47,845 nucleotides of DNA from CALFXN01 sp964451935 (GTDB lineage: Bacteria; Synergistota; Synergistia; Synergistales; Aminobacteriaceae), in the NCBI GenBank assembly GCA_964451935.1, contig CAYVKE010000011.1, positions 1 through 47,845 on the forward strand. Direction: 5' to 3'. The stretch's first letter is position 1. Each line of letters opens with the position of its first letter. The notes beneath the pieces are model-generated. The model was not told where the DNA came from, searched no databases, and worked only from the letters and a program-made list of their open reading frames with translations. The position numbers and the translations under genes are program-made. Shown here in pieces: positions 16,844-25,402 of this stretch.

Positions 16844-17413
16844 GTGAAATTGCGCTTCAACCTGCCGAATATGTTGAGTCTGCTTCGAGTGTTCCTTGCT
16901 CCGCTGGTTCTGATCTTTCTCACGCTCAAAATCAGTTCGCCAATTCGCGCCTTCGAGTCGGTCGGAATATCCGTGAGCTACGGAGACATCCTCGCCGGCG
17001 TCGTCTTCATCCTCGCCGCCCTTACGGATACGGCCGACGGCTACATCGCGCGAAAAAAGGGGATGGTGACGAATCTCGGGAAGTTCATCGATCCGCTGGC
17101 GGACAAGATTCTCGTCATCGCAGCCCTGATTTCTCTCGTGGAGTTGCAGCGTCTGCCCGCGTGGATCGTCGTCGTGATCATCTCGCGCGACTTCATCGTG
17201 ACGGGCGTTCGGATGGCTGCGGCCGCTGAAGGCGTCGTCATCGCCGCGTCGAAGGGCGGAAAGGTGAAGACGGTCGCCCAGATCGTCGCCATCTGTCTGC
17301 TCATTTTCAACCTTCCCGGAGGCATGGCCGCCATGTGGTTCGCGATGTTCCTGACGGTCTGGTCCGGGATGAATTACCTGATCAAGGGCAAAGGTCTGCT
17401 TCTGGATTCGTGA
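16844..17413 (+). CDS. pgsA: CDP-diacylglycerol-glycerol-3-phosphate 3-phosphatidyltransferase
   Basis: Inner-membrane enzyme making phosphatidylglycerol phosphate, the first committed step to phosphatidylglycerol and cardiolipin. The 189-residue protein carries the CDP-alcohol phosphotransferase signature, here spread as DTADGYIARKKGMVTNLGKF followed by IDPLADK at about residues 61-87, with all expected aspartates. Several hydrophobic segments surround it and the N-terminal NLPNMLSLLRVFLAP is typical of PgsA. I chose GTG 16844 (KLRFNLPNML), preceded by GGGGGGGAAA; longer forms run back through the terminator and promoter. No partner gene adjoins it. Confidence 0.92.
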   Translation: MKLRFNLPNMLSLLRVFLAPLVLIFLTLKISSPIRAFESVGISVSYGDILAGVVFILAALTDTADGYIARKKGMVTNLGKFIDPLADKILVIAALISLVELQRLPAWIVVVIISRDFIVTGVRMAAAAEGVVIAASKGGKVKTVAQIVAICLLIFNLPGGMAAMWFAMFLTVWSGMNYLIKGKGLLLDS

Positions 17414-17558
17414 CGAATACCATCCGCAGAAGCCGCTTTCCGGACACCCCGTTCCCGCCGTTGGCTGTCCGTTCCGCACTCCTCCGCGAACCCCTTGAGT
17501 CGATGCCGCGATGCTGATGATCAATCCGCTGTATTGCCCGTCACAAACGGCGTATCTA

Positions 17559-17567
17559 TGGGATAAT
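17559..17567 (+). promoter_or_regulatory. Putative extended -10 promoter of secA
   Basis: TGGGATAAT (TG, one base, GATAAT) lies about 50 bases before the secA start. A TTGCCC at 17534 is 22 bases away, too far for a normal -35. The 206-base gap 17414-17619 otherwise holds no gene that I can see. Confidence 0.45.
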
Positions 17568-17619
17568 AAAAAACTGTGCATGGAACGATGCGCCAGACTC
17601 TTTTTACGAGGTGACCTGT

Positions 17620-20295
17620 ATGCTTGAACGGATCAAGCGCGCGCTGGGGCTCGACCCCAATGAACGCGCGCTCTCTCGATATCGGGGCGTCGTCGCCCGG
17701 ATCAACGAACTGGAACCCGAAATGCAATCTTTGGATGACGAAGCCCTTCTGGCGAAGGGACCGGAGTATCGCGGCCGGCTGGAATCGGGAGAAACGCTCG
17801 ACGACCTGCTCCCGGAGGTTTTCGCGCTCGTTCGTGAAGTGTCCCGCCGCACGATCGGCCTGCGCCATTTCGACGTCCAGCTCATGGGCGGCATGGCGCT
17901 CCACGAGGGCAAGATCGCGGAGATGAAGACCGGCGAGGGAAAGACGCTGGTCGCGACGCTGGCGGTCGTCCTGAACGCGCTCTCCGGAAAGGGAGCGCAC
18001 GTGGTGACCGTCAACGACTATCTCGCCCGCCGCGACGCGAACTGGATGGGGCCCGTCTACCGGGCGCTCGGACTCTCCGTCGGGGTCATCTACGCGTTCA
18101 TGGATCAGGAAGAACGGAGACAGGCCTACCTGGCCGACGTCACGTACGGGACGAACAGCGAATTCGGATTCGATTACCTTCGCGACAACATGGCCATCGC
18201 CGAGGAGCATCTCGTCCAGCGGGAACACAACTTCTGCATCGTCGACGAAGTCGACTCCATCCTTATCGACGAGGCCCGGACGCCGCTGATCATCTCCGGA
18301 CCTTCGGACGATTCGGTCGAGCTGTACGTCACGGCCGACCGGACAGCCCGGCAGCTTCGCGAGGGGCAGGATTTCGAGAAGGACGAGAAGGAACGGAACA
18401 TTTCGCTGACGGAAACGGGCATCGCGAAGTGCGAAAAGCTCGTCAACCTGCCTGCGCTCTTTTCGGATGCGGCGCATTCGGACCTCGCGCACCGAATCAG
18501 CCAGGCCGTCAAGGCGCACGTGCTTTTCCAGCGGGATGTCCACTATGTCGTGAAGGACGGGGAAATCGTCATCGTGGACGAGTTCACGGGGCGCCTGATG
18601 TTCGGCCGCAGGTACTCCGACGGCCTTCACCAGGCGATCGAGGCGAAGGAAGGCGTCCGTGTCGGGCGCGAGAGCCAGACGCTCGCGACGATCACCATAC
18701 AGAACTACTTCCGGATGTACCGGAAGCTCGCCGGAATGACGGGAACGGCGTTTACGGAATCCGAGGAATTCAAGGACATCTACGGTCTGGGCGTTCTCGT
18801 CCTGCCGACGAATCAGCCGATGATACGAAAGGACAACCCCGACGCCATCTACCGGACGGTTATGGAAAAGTTCGCCGCCGTCGCGGAGGAGGTTGAGGAG
18901 GCCCACAAGGCGGGCGCTCCCGTGCTTGTCGGCACGACCTCCATCGAGAATTCCGAGCGGGTCAGCAAGCTCCTTCGGGCCCGGAAAGTCCCGCATCAGG
19001 TGCTGAACGCGAAGCATCACGAGATGGAAGCGCAGATCGTGGCGCAGGCGGGACATCTCGGCGCCGTCACGGTCGCCACGAATATGGCGGGACGCGGGAC
19101 CGACATCATCCTTGGAGGCAATCCGGATTTTCTCGCCCGCGAGGATCTGCGGAAGGACGGCGTCGATCCGGCGCTGGACGCGGATGCGTTCCGGGAGCGC
19201 CTCGAGATCCGTCGTGCGGAGTGTTCGTCGGAACGGGAAAAGGTCGTTGCGCTCGGCGGATTGCACATTATCGGAACCGAACGCCACGAAGCGCGCCGAA
19301 TCGACAACCAGCTCCGCGGACGGTCCGGACGACAGGGCGACCCGGGGGCGAGCCGTTTCTACCTGTCGCTCGAAGACGATCTTCTCCGGCTTTTCGGCTC
19401 GGAGCGCATTCAGGGACTCATGGAAAAGTTCGGGATGGAGGAAGGAGAATCCATCGAACATCCGCTCCTGACGAAGGCCATCGAGTCCGCGCAGAAGAAG
19501 GTCGAAGCGATGCACTTCGACATCCGCAAACAGCTTCTCGCCTACGACAACGTCATGAACCGGCAGCGCGAGGCCGTGTATGACGAACGTCAGAAGATCC
19601 TCTCCGATCCCGATATTCTGTCGCACGTTCAGGAGGTTCTCGAAGGCGTCGTCGAGGATATCCTCGACCGGTCCTTCCCGGAAGAGGGAGACTGCGACCC
19701 GGCGCGGGCCCTGTCCCGCCTGAAGGCCGTTTTCGGCCCCGGCTTCGAGGCGTACCTGGCGGACGTCGACACCGTCGCGCTCCTGGCGCCCGTGAGGGAT
19801 GACATCAAGGACGAGGTCCGAAGACGATTTCTCGCCAAGGTGGAGACGCTCGGTGGTGACGTCGCTGGGAGACTCTACCGCTTTATCGTTCTCAATACGC
19901 TGGATTCGAACTGGAAGGACCACCTCCTCGCGATGGACGAACTGCGGCGCGGAATCGGGCTTCGGGCCATCGGACAGAAGGATCCGCTTCTGGAGTATCA
20001 GTTCGAATCCTACAATCTCTTCCAGGAAATGATGGAGCGCGTGCGGGAATCGATCGCCGAACTCGCGTTCCGCGTCACGATCGTATCGGAGGAGCCCGGG
20101 AGGGGATATCGCTCGCCGCGTCCGGCAAGAGAGGAACGGGACGCGCTGCTTCCGTTCCCGAAACAGGAGACGTATCAGACGGGCGGGGATGAACGTCCCC
20201 AACCTGTCCGGAGAGGACAGAAAGTGGGACGGAACGATCCGTGTCCGTGCGGCAGCGGCAAGAAATACAAACACTGCTGCGGACGGAACGCATAG
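17620..20295 (+). CDS. secA: Preprotein translocase ATPase SecA
   Basis: Motor that pushes unfolded preproteins through SecYEG. The 891-residue protein has the first helicase domain with Walker A MKTGEGKT at about 102-109 and DEVDSILIDEARTPLIISGP, the preprotein-binding region, the second helicase domain (TNMAGRGTDIILGGNPDFLA, GRSGRQGDPGASRFYLSLED) and the C-terminal zinc-binding tail RNDPCPCGSGKKYKHCC for SecB/ribosome contacts. I chose ATG 17620, five bases after GAGGTGA, over GTG 17611, which would lie inside that SD. Length and domains are normal. The T2SS secretin and pseudopilins downstream depend on this export route. Confidence 0.97.
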   Translation: MLERIKRALGLDPNERALSRYRGVVARINELEPEMQSLDDEALLAKGPEYRGRLESGETLDDLLPEVFALVREVSRRTIGLRHFDVQLMGGMALHEGKIAEMKTGEGKTLVATLAVVLNALSGKGAHVVTVNDYLARRDANWMGPVYRALGLSVGVIYAFMDQEERRQAYLADVTYGTNSEFGFDYLRDNMAIAEEHLVQREHNFCIVDEVDSILIDEARTPLIISGPSDDSVELYVTADRTARQLREGQDFEKDEKERNISLTETGIAKCEKLVNLPALFSDAAHSDLAHRISQAVKAHVLFQRDVHYVVKDGEIVIVDEFTGRLMFGRRYSDGLHQAIEAKEGVRVGRESQTLATITIQNYFRMYRKLAGMTGTAFTESEEFKDIYGLGVLVLPTNQPMIRKDNPDAIYRTVMEKFAAVAEEVEEAHKAGAPVLVGTTSIENSERVSKLLRARKVPHQVLNAKHHEMEAQIVAQAGHLGAVTVATNMAGRGTDIILGGNPDFLAREDLRKDGVDPALDADAFRERLEIRRAECSSEREKVVALGGLHIIGTERHEARRIDNQLRGRSGRQGDPGASRFYLSLEDDLLRLFGSERIQGLMEKFGMEEGESIEHPLLTKAIESAQKKVEAMHFDIRKQLLAYDNVMNRQREAVYDERQKILSDPDILSHVQEVLEGVVEDILDRSFPEEGDCDPARALSRLKAVFGPGFEAYLADVDTVALLAPVRDDIKDEVRRRFLAKVETLGGDVAGRLYRFIVLNTLDSNWKDHLLAMDELRRGIGLRAIGQKDPLLEYQFESYNLFQEMMERVRESIAELAFRVTIVSEEPGRGYRSPRPAREERDALLPFPKQETYQTGGDERPQPVRRGQKVGRNDPCPCGSGKKYKHCCGRNA

Positions 20296-20306
20296 GAGGG
20301 ATGCGC

Positions 20307-22163
20307 ATGCCGGGATTCCGAAAGGCCGGGAGTGTTTTTCTCGCGTTTTTGTGGTTTGCGTTTTTGCCGGAAATATCGAACGCGGCGCCCCTGGCCGCAA
20401 AAGCGCAGGCGGAACAGACTGAGGAAACGCCGATCGAGCGGATGATCCAGGAAGCCCCCGATTTCAGCGCGTTCCCGAAAGCGGACGGAATCGTCTGGCT
20501 GAAGGATTTGCGGTATTCGATGGCCGCCGATGGAAGCATGACCCGGATGTCCCGTTTCGTCATTCTCGGGAAACCCGCGCTCGGCGAGCAATGGAGAAAC
20601 TGGACGTTCACGGTCCCCGCAGGCGGGAACGTCGAGGTTCGCGACGCGAAAATCTACGATCCCGGAACGGGCAGAATGGTCGTTCCGGTCATCCCCCGCA
20701 CGTATGAAAGCGGCGGGACGCGGCTTGTGGAAATTCGTTTTCCGCCTCTCCGGGAGGAACAGATTCTGGTCCTGTCCGTTTCCGAGACGTTCCCCAGGCA
20801 TTTCGGCGTGGATGACCTCGTGTGGATCTCCGATGAGTTGCCTCAGTGGGAACAGCGGATCACGGTGAACGTTCCGTCCGGGAGCGACCTCGCCGTTCTT
20901 GGCGGAGACACCCCGTCCATAGAGGAGACACGGACAGGGAAACAGTACCGCTTCAACATCGTCAACACGCCGGCCGTCCGGCGGCTCTCGCTTCTCGGCG
21001 ACACCCGGAAATTCGTCGCCTTCGGAATGCGCAAGGGGACGGAGCCCGTAACCCGGTTGCTGCGCTCCATGGAGACGCGCGTGATCCCGGCGCCCCCTGC
21101 GGTTCTGGGGAAGGTTCTGAACTCCGTCAACAAGGTGAAGGCCGGAGAATCGATCCTTTCGTTCGTGGCGTCATCCGCGTCGCTCTCCGCCCGAAGGGAA
21201 AGCGGGATCGGGACGAATGTCCGGCCCGAGATCCCCGCGGAAGGTCCGTGGACCGAGTGGGAAAAAGTCCTCATTCTCGCGAAGTGGCTTCAGCAGGCCT
21301 CCTGGACGACCCGGGTCTGCTGGCTTTCGGCCGCGCCGCTGAACGATCAGGCTCCGGCCACGGAGGGCCTTGTGCTGCGTCCGGTTCTTGAAGCGTCCTG
21401 TTCGGGACAGGAGCCGTTCTTTCTCGATCTTTCGCAGGGAATCACGATGGAGACGCCATCCGCCCTATGGGGAAGGACCGTGTACCTCCTCTCGCCGAAA
21501 GGTCTCGAAGAACGGCGCGTTTCTTCCGGGAGAGCGAGGGAGCACAAGCTCATCTTCCGGTGGGATCTGGAGCTTCTCGGAGACGGAGCGATCTCGGGCA
21601 TGCTCGATGTGACGGCGCGCAACGGATGGGCGGATATCCTGATCGGAGATCGCCGCGTCGGGCCGGAGGACGGACTCCGCATTCTCGAGGACCTCGGAGT
21701 TTCGCTGAGCGACGTCGAGTCGCAGGACATCCAGGGAACGCGGTCGGGATTCCGCATCACGGCCGCCGTTCATCCGAAACGGGGCATTTCCGCCGGACGG
21801 GATATGCTGGTGGCCCTTCCTCTCGTCATGCCGGACGTCCTTGTGGATGTCGCGAAGGCGCAGCCTCCTTTCACGGTTCTCTTCCCGTTTGTGGTCGAAC
21901 AGACCTTCGAACTCCGGTATCCCGCAGGCGCGACGCTGCTTCCGATGTCTCCCGCGCCGGCCAGGACGATGGAAAAAGTTCTTTATGACGAAACATTGAG
22001 TCTGCACGAACGGAAACGGTTCATTTCGGGTTCATGCAGAATCATCGTGAAGGGGGAGTCGTTCGAGGAGTCCGCCTCGAAGGCGTTTGCGGAATCCATG
22101 CAGCGATGGTACGACTTCACGCACCGGACACTTCCCGTACGCCTGGGACGCGCGGGACAATAA
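20307..22163 (+). CDS. Exported DUF3857/transglutaminase-like protein, probable pseudoenzyme
   Basis: A 618-residue protein with an N-terminal signal peptide (MPGFRKAGSVFLAFLWFAF, cleaved near SNAAP), so probably periplasmic or outer-membrane-associated. The first third (IVWLKDLRYSMAADGSMTRM through FPPLREEQILVLSVSETFPR) resembles DUF3857, the domain that precedes transglutaminase cores. The middle (VLILAKWLQQASWTTRVCWL) aligns by eye with the helix after the catalytic Cys of such cores, but the expected catalytic Cys is missing and no clear His/Asp pair replaces it. I chose ATG 20307: AGGAGGG is six bases upstream, while ATG 20301 touches it. It lies 11 bases after secA and 13 before argS. 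Function unknown. Confidence 0.65.
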   Translation: MPGFRKAGSVFLAFLWFAFLPEISNAAPLAAKAQAEQTEETPIERMIQEAPDFSAFPKADGIVWLKDLRYSMAADGSMTRMSRFVILGKPALGEQWRNWTFTVPAGGNVEVRDAKIYDPGTGRMVVPVIPRTYESGGTRLVEIRFPPLREEQILVLSVSETFPRHFGVDDLVWISDELPQWEQRITVNVPSGSDLAVLGGDTPSIEETRTGKQYRFNIVNTPAVRRLSLLGDTRKFVAFGMRKGTEPVTRLLRSMETRVIPAPPAVLGKVLNSVNKVKAGESILSFVASSASLSARRESGIGTNVRPEIPAEGPWTEWEKVLILAKWLQQASWTTRVCWLSAAPLNDQAPATEGLVLRPVLEASCSGQEPFFLDLSQGITMETPSALWGRTVYLLSPKGLEERRVSSGRAREHKLIFRWDLELLGDGAISGMLDVTARNGWADILIGDRRVGPEDGLRILEDLGVSLSDVESQDIQGTRSGFRITAAVHPKRGISAGRDMLVALPLVMPDVLVDVAKAQPPFTVLFPFVVEQTFELRYPAGATLLPMSPAPARTMEKVLYDETLSLHERKRFISGSCRIIVKGESFEESASKAFAESMQRWYDFTHRTLPVRLGRAGQ

Positions 22164-22176
22164 CGGAGGCTATGGC

Positions 22177-23853
22177 ATGGCGGATATGGCGGAGAGTCTG
22201 AAGAAGAGCATCAGGGAGGCGCTCGTTTCCTGCGCTTCCGAATTGGGCGCCGAAACGGCGTCGTTGCCGGACGTTCTTCTGGAACGTCCGAAAAGGGAGG
22301 ATCAGGGCGACTGGTCGACGAACGCCGCGATGCAGCTCGCGCGTTCCCTGAAAAAAAATCCCCGGGATGTGGCCGCAATGTTGCGGGATCGCATTCCCAC
22401 CGGAAAGGGCGTCGATCGGATCGAGGTCGCCGGTCCCGGTTTCGTGAACTTTTTCCTGACGCGTTCGTGGATGTCCGACTCGGTCGTCACGGTCCTCCGC
22501 GAGGGGACGTCCTACGGCCGCTCCGATCTCGGCGCCGGCAGGAGAGTCCAGGTCGAGTTCGTGAGCGCGAACCCGACGGGGCCGCTGCACGTCGGTCACG
22601 GCCGCGGCGCTGCGGTCGGCGATATCGTGGCGCGCATCCTCGCCTTCTCGGGACATCGCGTCGAACGCGAGTATTACATCAATGACGCCGGATTGCAGAT
22701 GTCGATCCTCGGGCGATCCACCCAGGCGCGATACTTCGAGCTTCTCGGCGCCGCAGCGACGGCGCCCTTTCCGGAGGATGGCTACAAGGGAGCGTATATC
22801 TACGATCTGGCGAAGGCCGTCATAGCGGAGAAGGGGGATTCCCTCCTGTCCGCGCCCCTCGCCGACTCCCTCCCGTATTTCAAACAATTCGCCGGAGACA
22901 GGATCCTCGCGACGATTCAGACGGACCTTTCGGACTTCGGCGTCCATTTCGACGTCTGGTTTTCCGAAAAGAGCCTCTACGTCGCCGACGATGTCCCGAA
23001 AACCATGGAATTCCTCAGGGAGCGGGACTACGCCTTCGAGCAGGACGGGGCGCTCTGGTTCAAGACGACCGGCTTCACGGACGAAAAGGACCGCGTGCTG
23101 ATCCGTTCCAACGGAGTCCCCACGTATTTCGCGTCCGACATCACGTATCACAAGAACAAGTTCGACCGGGGCTTTTCCCGCGTCATCGACATCTGGGGAG
23201 CGGACCATCACGGATACGTTCCGAGGATGAAGGCGGCGGTCGAAGCCCTGGGGCGGAATCCCGAGGATCTGTCCGTCCTGCTGATCCAGTTCGTCAACCT
23301 GCTTCGCGACGGAACGCCCGTGGCGATGTCCACCCGTTCGGGAGAATTCGTCACGCTCCGTGAGGTCCTCGACGAGGTCGGCGTGGATGCGACGCGGTAT
23401 TTCTTCGTCATGCGACGGAGCGACAGCCATCTGGACTTCGATCTGGAACTCGCGAAACAGCAGTCCAACGAGAACCCCGTCTATTACATCCAGTACGCGC
23501 ACGCGCGGATCCGGAGCGTCCTTCGGGAAACCGAAGCGCGCGGCGTCGTTCTTCCGGACGTGGAGAGCCTTCTGGAATACGAATTCGCCTCGGAGGAGGA
23601 AAAACGCCTGATCGCCTGTCTCGACGAATTCCCGAAGGAAGTGGAAAAGGCCTCCCGCGAACTGGCGCCTCATGTGATCGCCTCGTACGCCTATTCGCTG
23701 GCGGGGGCGTTCCACTCCTTCTACAACGCGCATCGCATTCTCGGAGAAGAGGAGGCGACGATGAAGTCGCGGCTGCTGCTTGTCCGTGCGACCGGAATCG
23801 TCCTCGGAAGCGCGCTCGGGCTTCTCGGAATCAACGCTCCGGAGAGGATGTAA
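22177..23853 (+). CDS. argS: Arginyl-tRNA synthetase
   Basis: Class I aminoacyl-tRNA synthetase charging tRNA-Arg. In 558 residues: N-terminal additional domain (about 1-110), catalytic core with the HIGH-type motif SANPTGPLHVGHGRG (HVGH at about 138), the KMSK region reduced to MSTRSGEF at about 382 as usual for ArgRS, and the C-terminal anticodon-binding domain (NENPVYYIQYAHARIRSVLR to AFHSFYNAHRIL). ATG 22177 follows CGGAGG with 7-base spacing; the frame is open further upstream only inside the previous gene. The next gene begins at the base after its stop. Confidence 0.97.
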   Translation: MADMAESLKKSIREALVSCASELGAETASLPDVLLERPKREDQGDWSTNAAMQLARSLKKNPRDVAAMLRDRIPTGKGVDRIEVAGPGFVNFFLTRSWMSDSVVTVLREGTSYGRSDLGAGRRVQVEFVSANPTGPLHVGHGRGAAVGDIVARILAFSGHRVEREYYINDAGLQMSILGRSTQARYFELLGAAATAPFPEDGYKGAYIYDLAKAVIAEKGDSLLSAPLADSLPYFKQFAGDRILATIQTDLSDFGVHFDVWFSEKSLYVADDVPKTMEFLRERDYAFEQDGALWFKTTGFTDEKDRVLIRSNGVPTYFASDITYHKNKFDRGFSRVIDIWGADHHGYVPRMKAAVEALGRNPEDLSVLLIQFVNLLRDGTPVAMSTRSGEFVTLREVLDEVGVDATRYFFVMRRSDSHLDFDLELAKQQSNENPVYYIQYAHARIRSVLRETEARGVVLPDVESLLEYEFASEEEKRLIACLDEFPKEVEKASRELAPHVIASYAYSLAGAFHSFYNAHRILGEEEATMKSRLLLVRATGIVLGSALGLLGINAPERM

Positions 23854-24153
23854 GTGCTTCGGCTCCGCTGGATCGTCTTCGCCGCGATCGTCATTCTTTT
23901 CGTCACGATCATGGGCACGGCGTACATCCTCGAGTGGCGTCAGGTCGATCGCCTCTCTTCGACGCTGGACGAACGCATGGAGCTGCTTGTCGCAAAAACC
24001 CGCTCGCTGCAGGATCTGCGAGAGCGAATCTCTTTCTACAGCACGGCGGAGGGAGTCGCGCATCTGGCCCGGGACCAGTACAATCTCGTCATGCCCGGCG
24101 AGATAATCTACCGGATTGTCGTCACGTCGAAAGACGTATTGCCGAAAAAGTGA
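23854..24153 (+). CDS. FtsB/DivIC-like septum formation initiator protein
   Basis: A 99-residue single-pass membrane protein: short basic N-terminus, one transmembrane helix (WIVFAAIVILFVTIMGTAYI), then a coiled-coil stretch (WRQVDRLSSTLDERMELLVA) and a C-terminal part with LARDQYNLVMPGEIIYRI. That last motif is close to the ARE.YGLV.PGE segment of FtsB/DivIC proteins, which bridge FtsQ and FtsL in the divisome. GTG 23854 abuts the argS stop, so translation is coupled. The promoter of rpsF lies inside its last codons. Confidence 0.8.
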   Translation: MLRLRWIVFAAIVILFVTIMGTAYILEWRQVDRLSSTLDERMELLVAKTRSLQDLRERISFYSTAEGVAHLARDQYNLVMPGEIIYRIVVTSKDVLPKK

Positions 24154-24167
24154 CGAAAGCGTATAAT
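24139..24167 (+). promoter_or_regulatory. Promoter of rpsF-ssb-rpsR
   Basis: TTGCCG (24139-24144), 17 bases, perfect TATAAT (24162-24167). It overlaps the 3' end of the FtsB-like gene. The transcript would begin near 24174, just before the leader hairpin. Confidence 0.8.
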
Positions 24168-24178
24168 CCCATTCTGTG

Positions 24179-24219
24179 TTTCCCTGCCTCGCGAACGAGG
24201 CCATATGTCCATAGGGAGG
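24179..24219 (+). promoter_or_regulatory. Putative S6:S18 autoregulatory leader of rpsF
   Basis: GCCTCG (24186-24191) pairs with CGAGGC (24196-24201) around a CGAA tetraloop. An outer helix TCCCT (24181-24185) pairs with AGGGA (24213-24217), leaving an 11-base bulge on the 3' side that contains a CC. The outer helix covers the start of the SD GGGAGGAGGTGA. Position and shape fit the leader bound by the S6:S18 complex, known in many bacteria, to repress rpsF translation. Confidence 0.5.
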
Positions 24220-24230
24220 AGGTGACAAGC

Positions 24231-24515
24231 GTGCGACCATACGAAATGATGATGATCGTCAATGCTGATCTGGAAGATCCGAAGGAAGAAATAACGAAGG
24301 TGGAAGAGGTCGTGCGAACGCTTGGCGGAGAGATCGCCAAGACTGACGTCTGGGGAAAACGGCGATTCGCGTATCCCATTCGGAAGAAACAGGAAGGGGT
24401 ATATGCGTTAAGCTCTTTTTCCGTTGAACCCGGCCAGATAGTCGAACTCAAACGGCTTCTGAGCCTGCGGCAAAACCTGATGCGGACCATGATCGTCTGC
24501 CTGGACGAGGAGTAG
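24231..24515 (+). CDS. rpsF: 30S ribosomal protein S6
   Basis: Small-subunit protein that binds 16S rRNA with S18. The GTG start at 24231, after the long SD GGGAGGAGGTGA, gives 94 residues beginning MRPYEMMMIVNADLEDPKEE; the centre has the conserved DVWGKRRFAYPIRKKQEGVY. The length is normal. It is the first gene of rpsF-ssb-rpsR, 4 bases before ssb, and is probably controlled by the leader just upstream. Confidence 0.96.
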   Translation: MRPYEMMMIVNADLEDPKEEITKVEEVVRTLGGEIAKTDVWGKRRFAYPIRKKQEGVYALSSFSVEPGQIVELKRLLSLRQNLMRTMIVCLDEE

Positions 24516-24519
24516 TCCG

Positions 24520-24990
24520 ATGGCCCGGGGGTTCAACAAGGTCATTCTGATGGGGAACCTGACGAAGGATCCCGAAATCAGATACACCGTCAACAAGCAG
24601 GCGGTGGCGAGCTTTACGGTCGCCATCGGAAGCCAGTGGAAGGGCGGGAACGGCGAGCTTCAGGAACGTACCGACTTCGTGCCGGTCGTTGTCTGGGGCG
24701 CCCAGGCCGAAAACTGCGAAAAATACCTTCGAAAGGGGCGTCCGGTGCTCGTCGAGGGACGGATTCAGGTCCGAAACTACGACGCCAAGGACGGAACGAA
24801 ACGCTGGGTGACGGAAGTCGTCGCCTCGAGCGTCGTTTTCCTTGGAGGACGAAAGTCCGATGAGCAGGGCGGTTCCGAGGGTGGCGAGTTCGGCAGTCTC
24901 CGGGAAAAAGGATTCGGGGGCGACGATTTCCCCATGGATATTTCCCAGGTTGGCGCCGGAAACGAAGACGAGGTTGAGATCCCCTTCTAG
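24520..24990 (+). CDS. ssb: Single-stranded DNA-binding protein
   Basis: Coats single-stranded DNA in replication and repair. The 156-residue protein has the N-terminal OB fold (MARGFNKVILMGNLTKDPEI, VPVVVWGAQAENCEKYLRKG) to about 110, a Gly/Ser/Glu-rich flexible linker, and the acidic tip DEVEIPF, a slight variant of the DDDIPF tail that recruits partner proteins. It lies between rpsF and rpsR as in Firmicutes and many other phyla. Confidence 0.96.
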   Translation: MARGFNKVILMGNLTKDPEIRYTVNKQAVASFTVAIGSQWKGGNGELQERTDFVPVVVWGAQAENCEKYLRKGRPVLVEGRIQVRNYDAKDGTKRWVTEVVASSVVFLGGRKSDEQGGSEGGEFGSLREKGFGGDDFPMDISQVGAGNEDEVEIPF

Positions 24991-25012
24991 GGGAGTGAAA
25001 GGAGGACCACAC

Positions 25013-25309
25013 ATGGCCGCATACGGATCCGGCCCTGCAGGCGGCGGAGCCGGTGGCGACAGGCCGCGCGGCGGCGGCGCCGGGGGGCGCAGAGGCGGAA
25101 AACGGCGCCCGAAGGTCTGTTTCTATTGCGTCGATAAGGTCGAACACGTCGATTACAAGGACGTCGAAAAACTGAGAAAATACATCAGCGATCGCGGCAA
25201 GATTATGCCCCGACGCGTGTCCGGCAACTGCGCGAAGCATCAGCGGCAGTTGACCACTGCGGTGAAGCGGGCGCGATATATGGCGTTGCTTCCCTACGCC
25301 CTGGACTAG
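25013..25309 (+). CDS. rpsR: 30S ribosomal protein S18 with Gly/Arg-rich N-terminal extension
   Basis: Small-subunit protein that pairs with S6. The C-terminal 65 residues are standard S18 (FYCVDKVEHVDYKDVEKLRK, PRRVSGNCAKHQRQLTTAVK, ALLPYALD). In front is an unusual low-complexity stretch of about 30 residues made of Gly, Ala and Arg. ATG 25013 follows AAGGAGGACCACAC with good spacing, so the extension appears real; shorter starts lack an SD. It ends the rpsF-ssb-rpsR unit; a terminator lies 33 bases downstream. Confidence 0.95.
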   Translation: MAAYGSGPAGGGAGGDRPRGGGAGGRRGGKRRPKVCFYCVDKVEHVDYKDVEKLRKYISDRGKIMPRRVSGNCAKHQRQLTTAVKRARYMALLPYALD

Positions 25310-25342
25310 GGATTCTGCGCGAATTCGGTACGATCACTGTGC

Positions 25343-25384
25343 GAGGGGGGCGGCGAATCGCTTCTCCCCTCTTTTTTATTTTTT
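25343..25384 (+). terminator. Terminator after rpsR
   Basis: GAGGGG (25343-25348) pairs with CCCCTC (25366-25371), with an inner GCG/CGC helix and wobble pairs between, then a long T-rich tract (TTTTTTATTTTTT) to 25384. Confidence 0.75.
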
Positions 25385-25402
25385 GTCGAGAGGAGGGAAT
25401 CC

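Noticed and set aside
17521..20400. Very long minus-strand open frame (over 950 codons) opposite secA
   Set aside because: It is the mirror of a perfectly recognised secA gene; high G+C at third positions leaves antisense frames open. Its translation is rich in Arg, His and Asp with no family resemblance.
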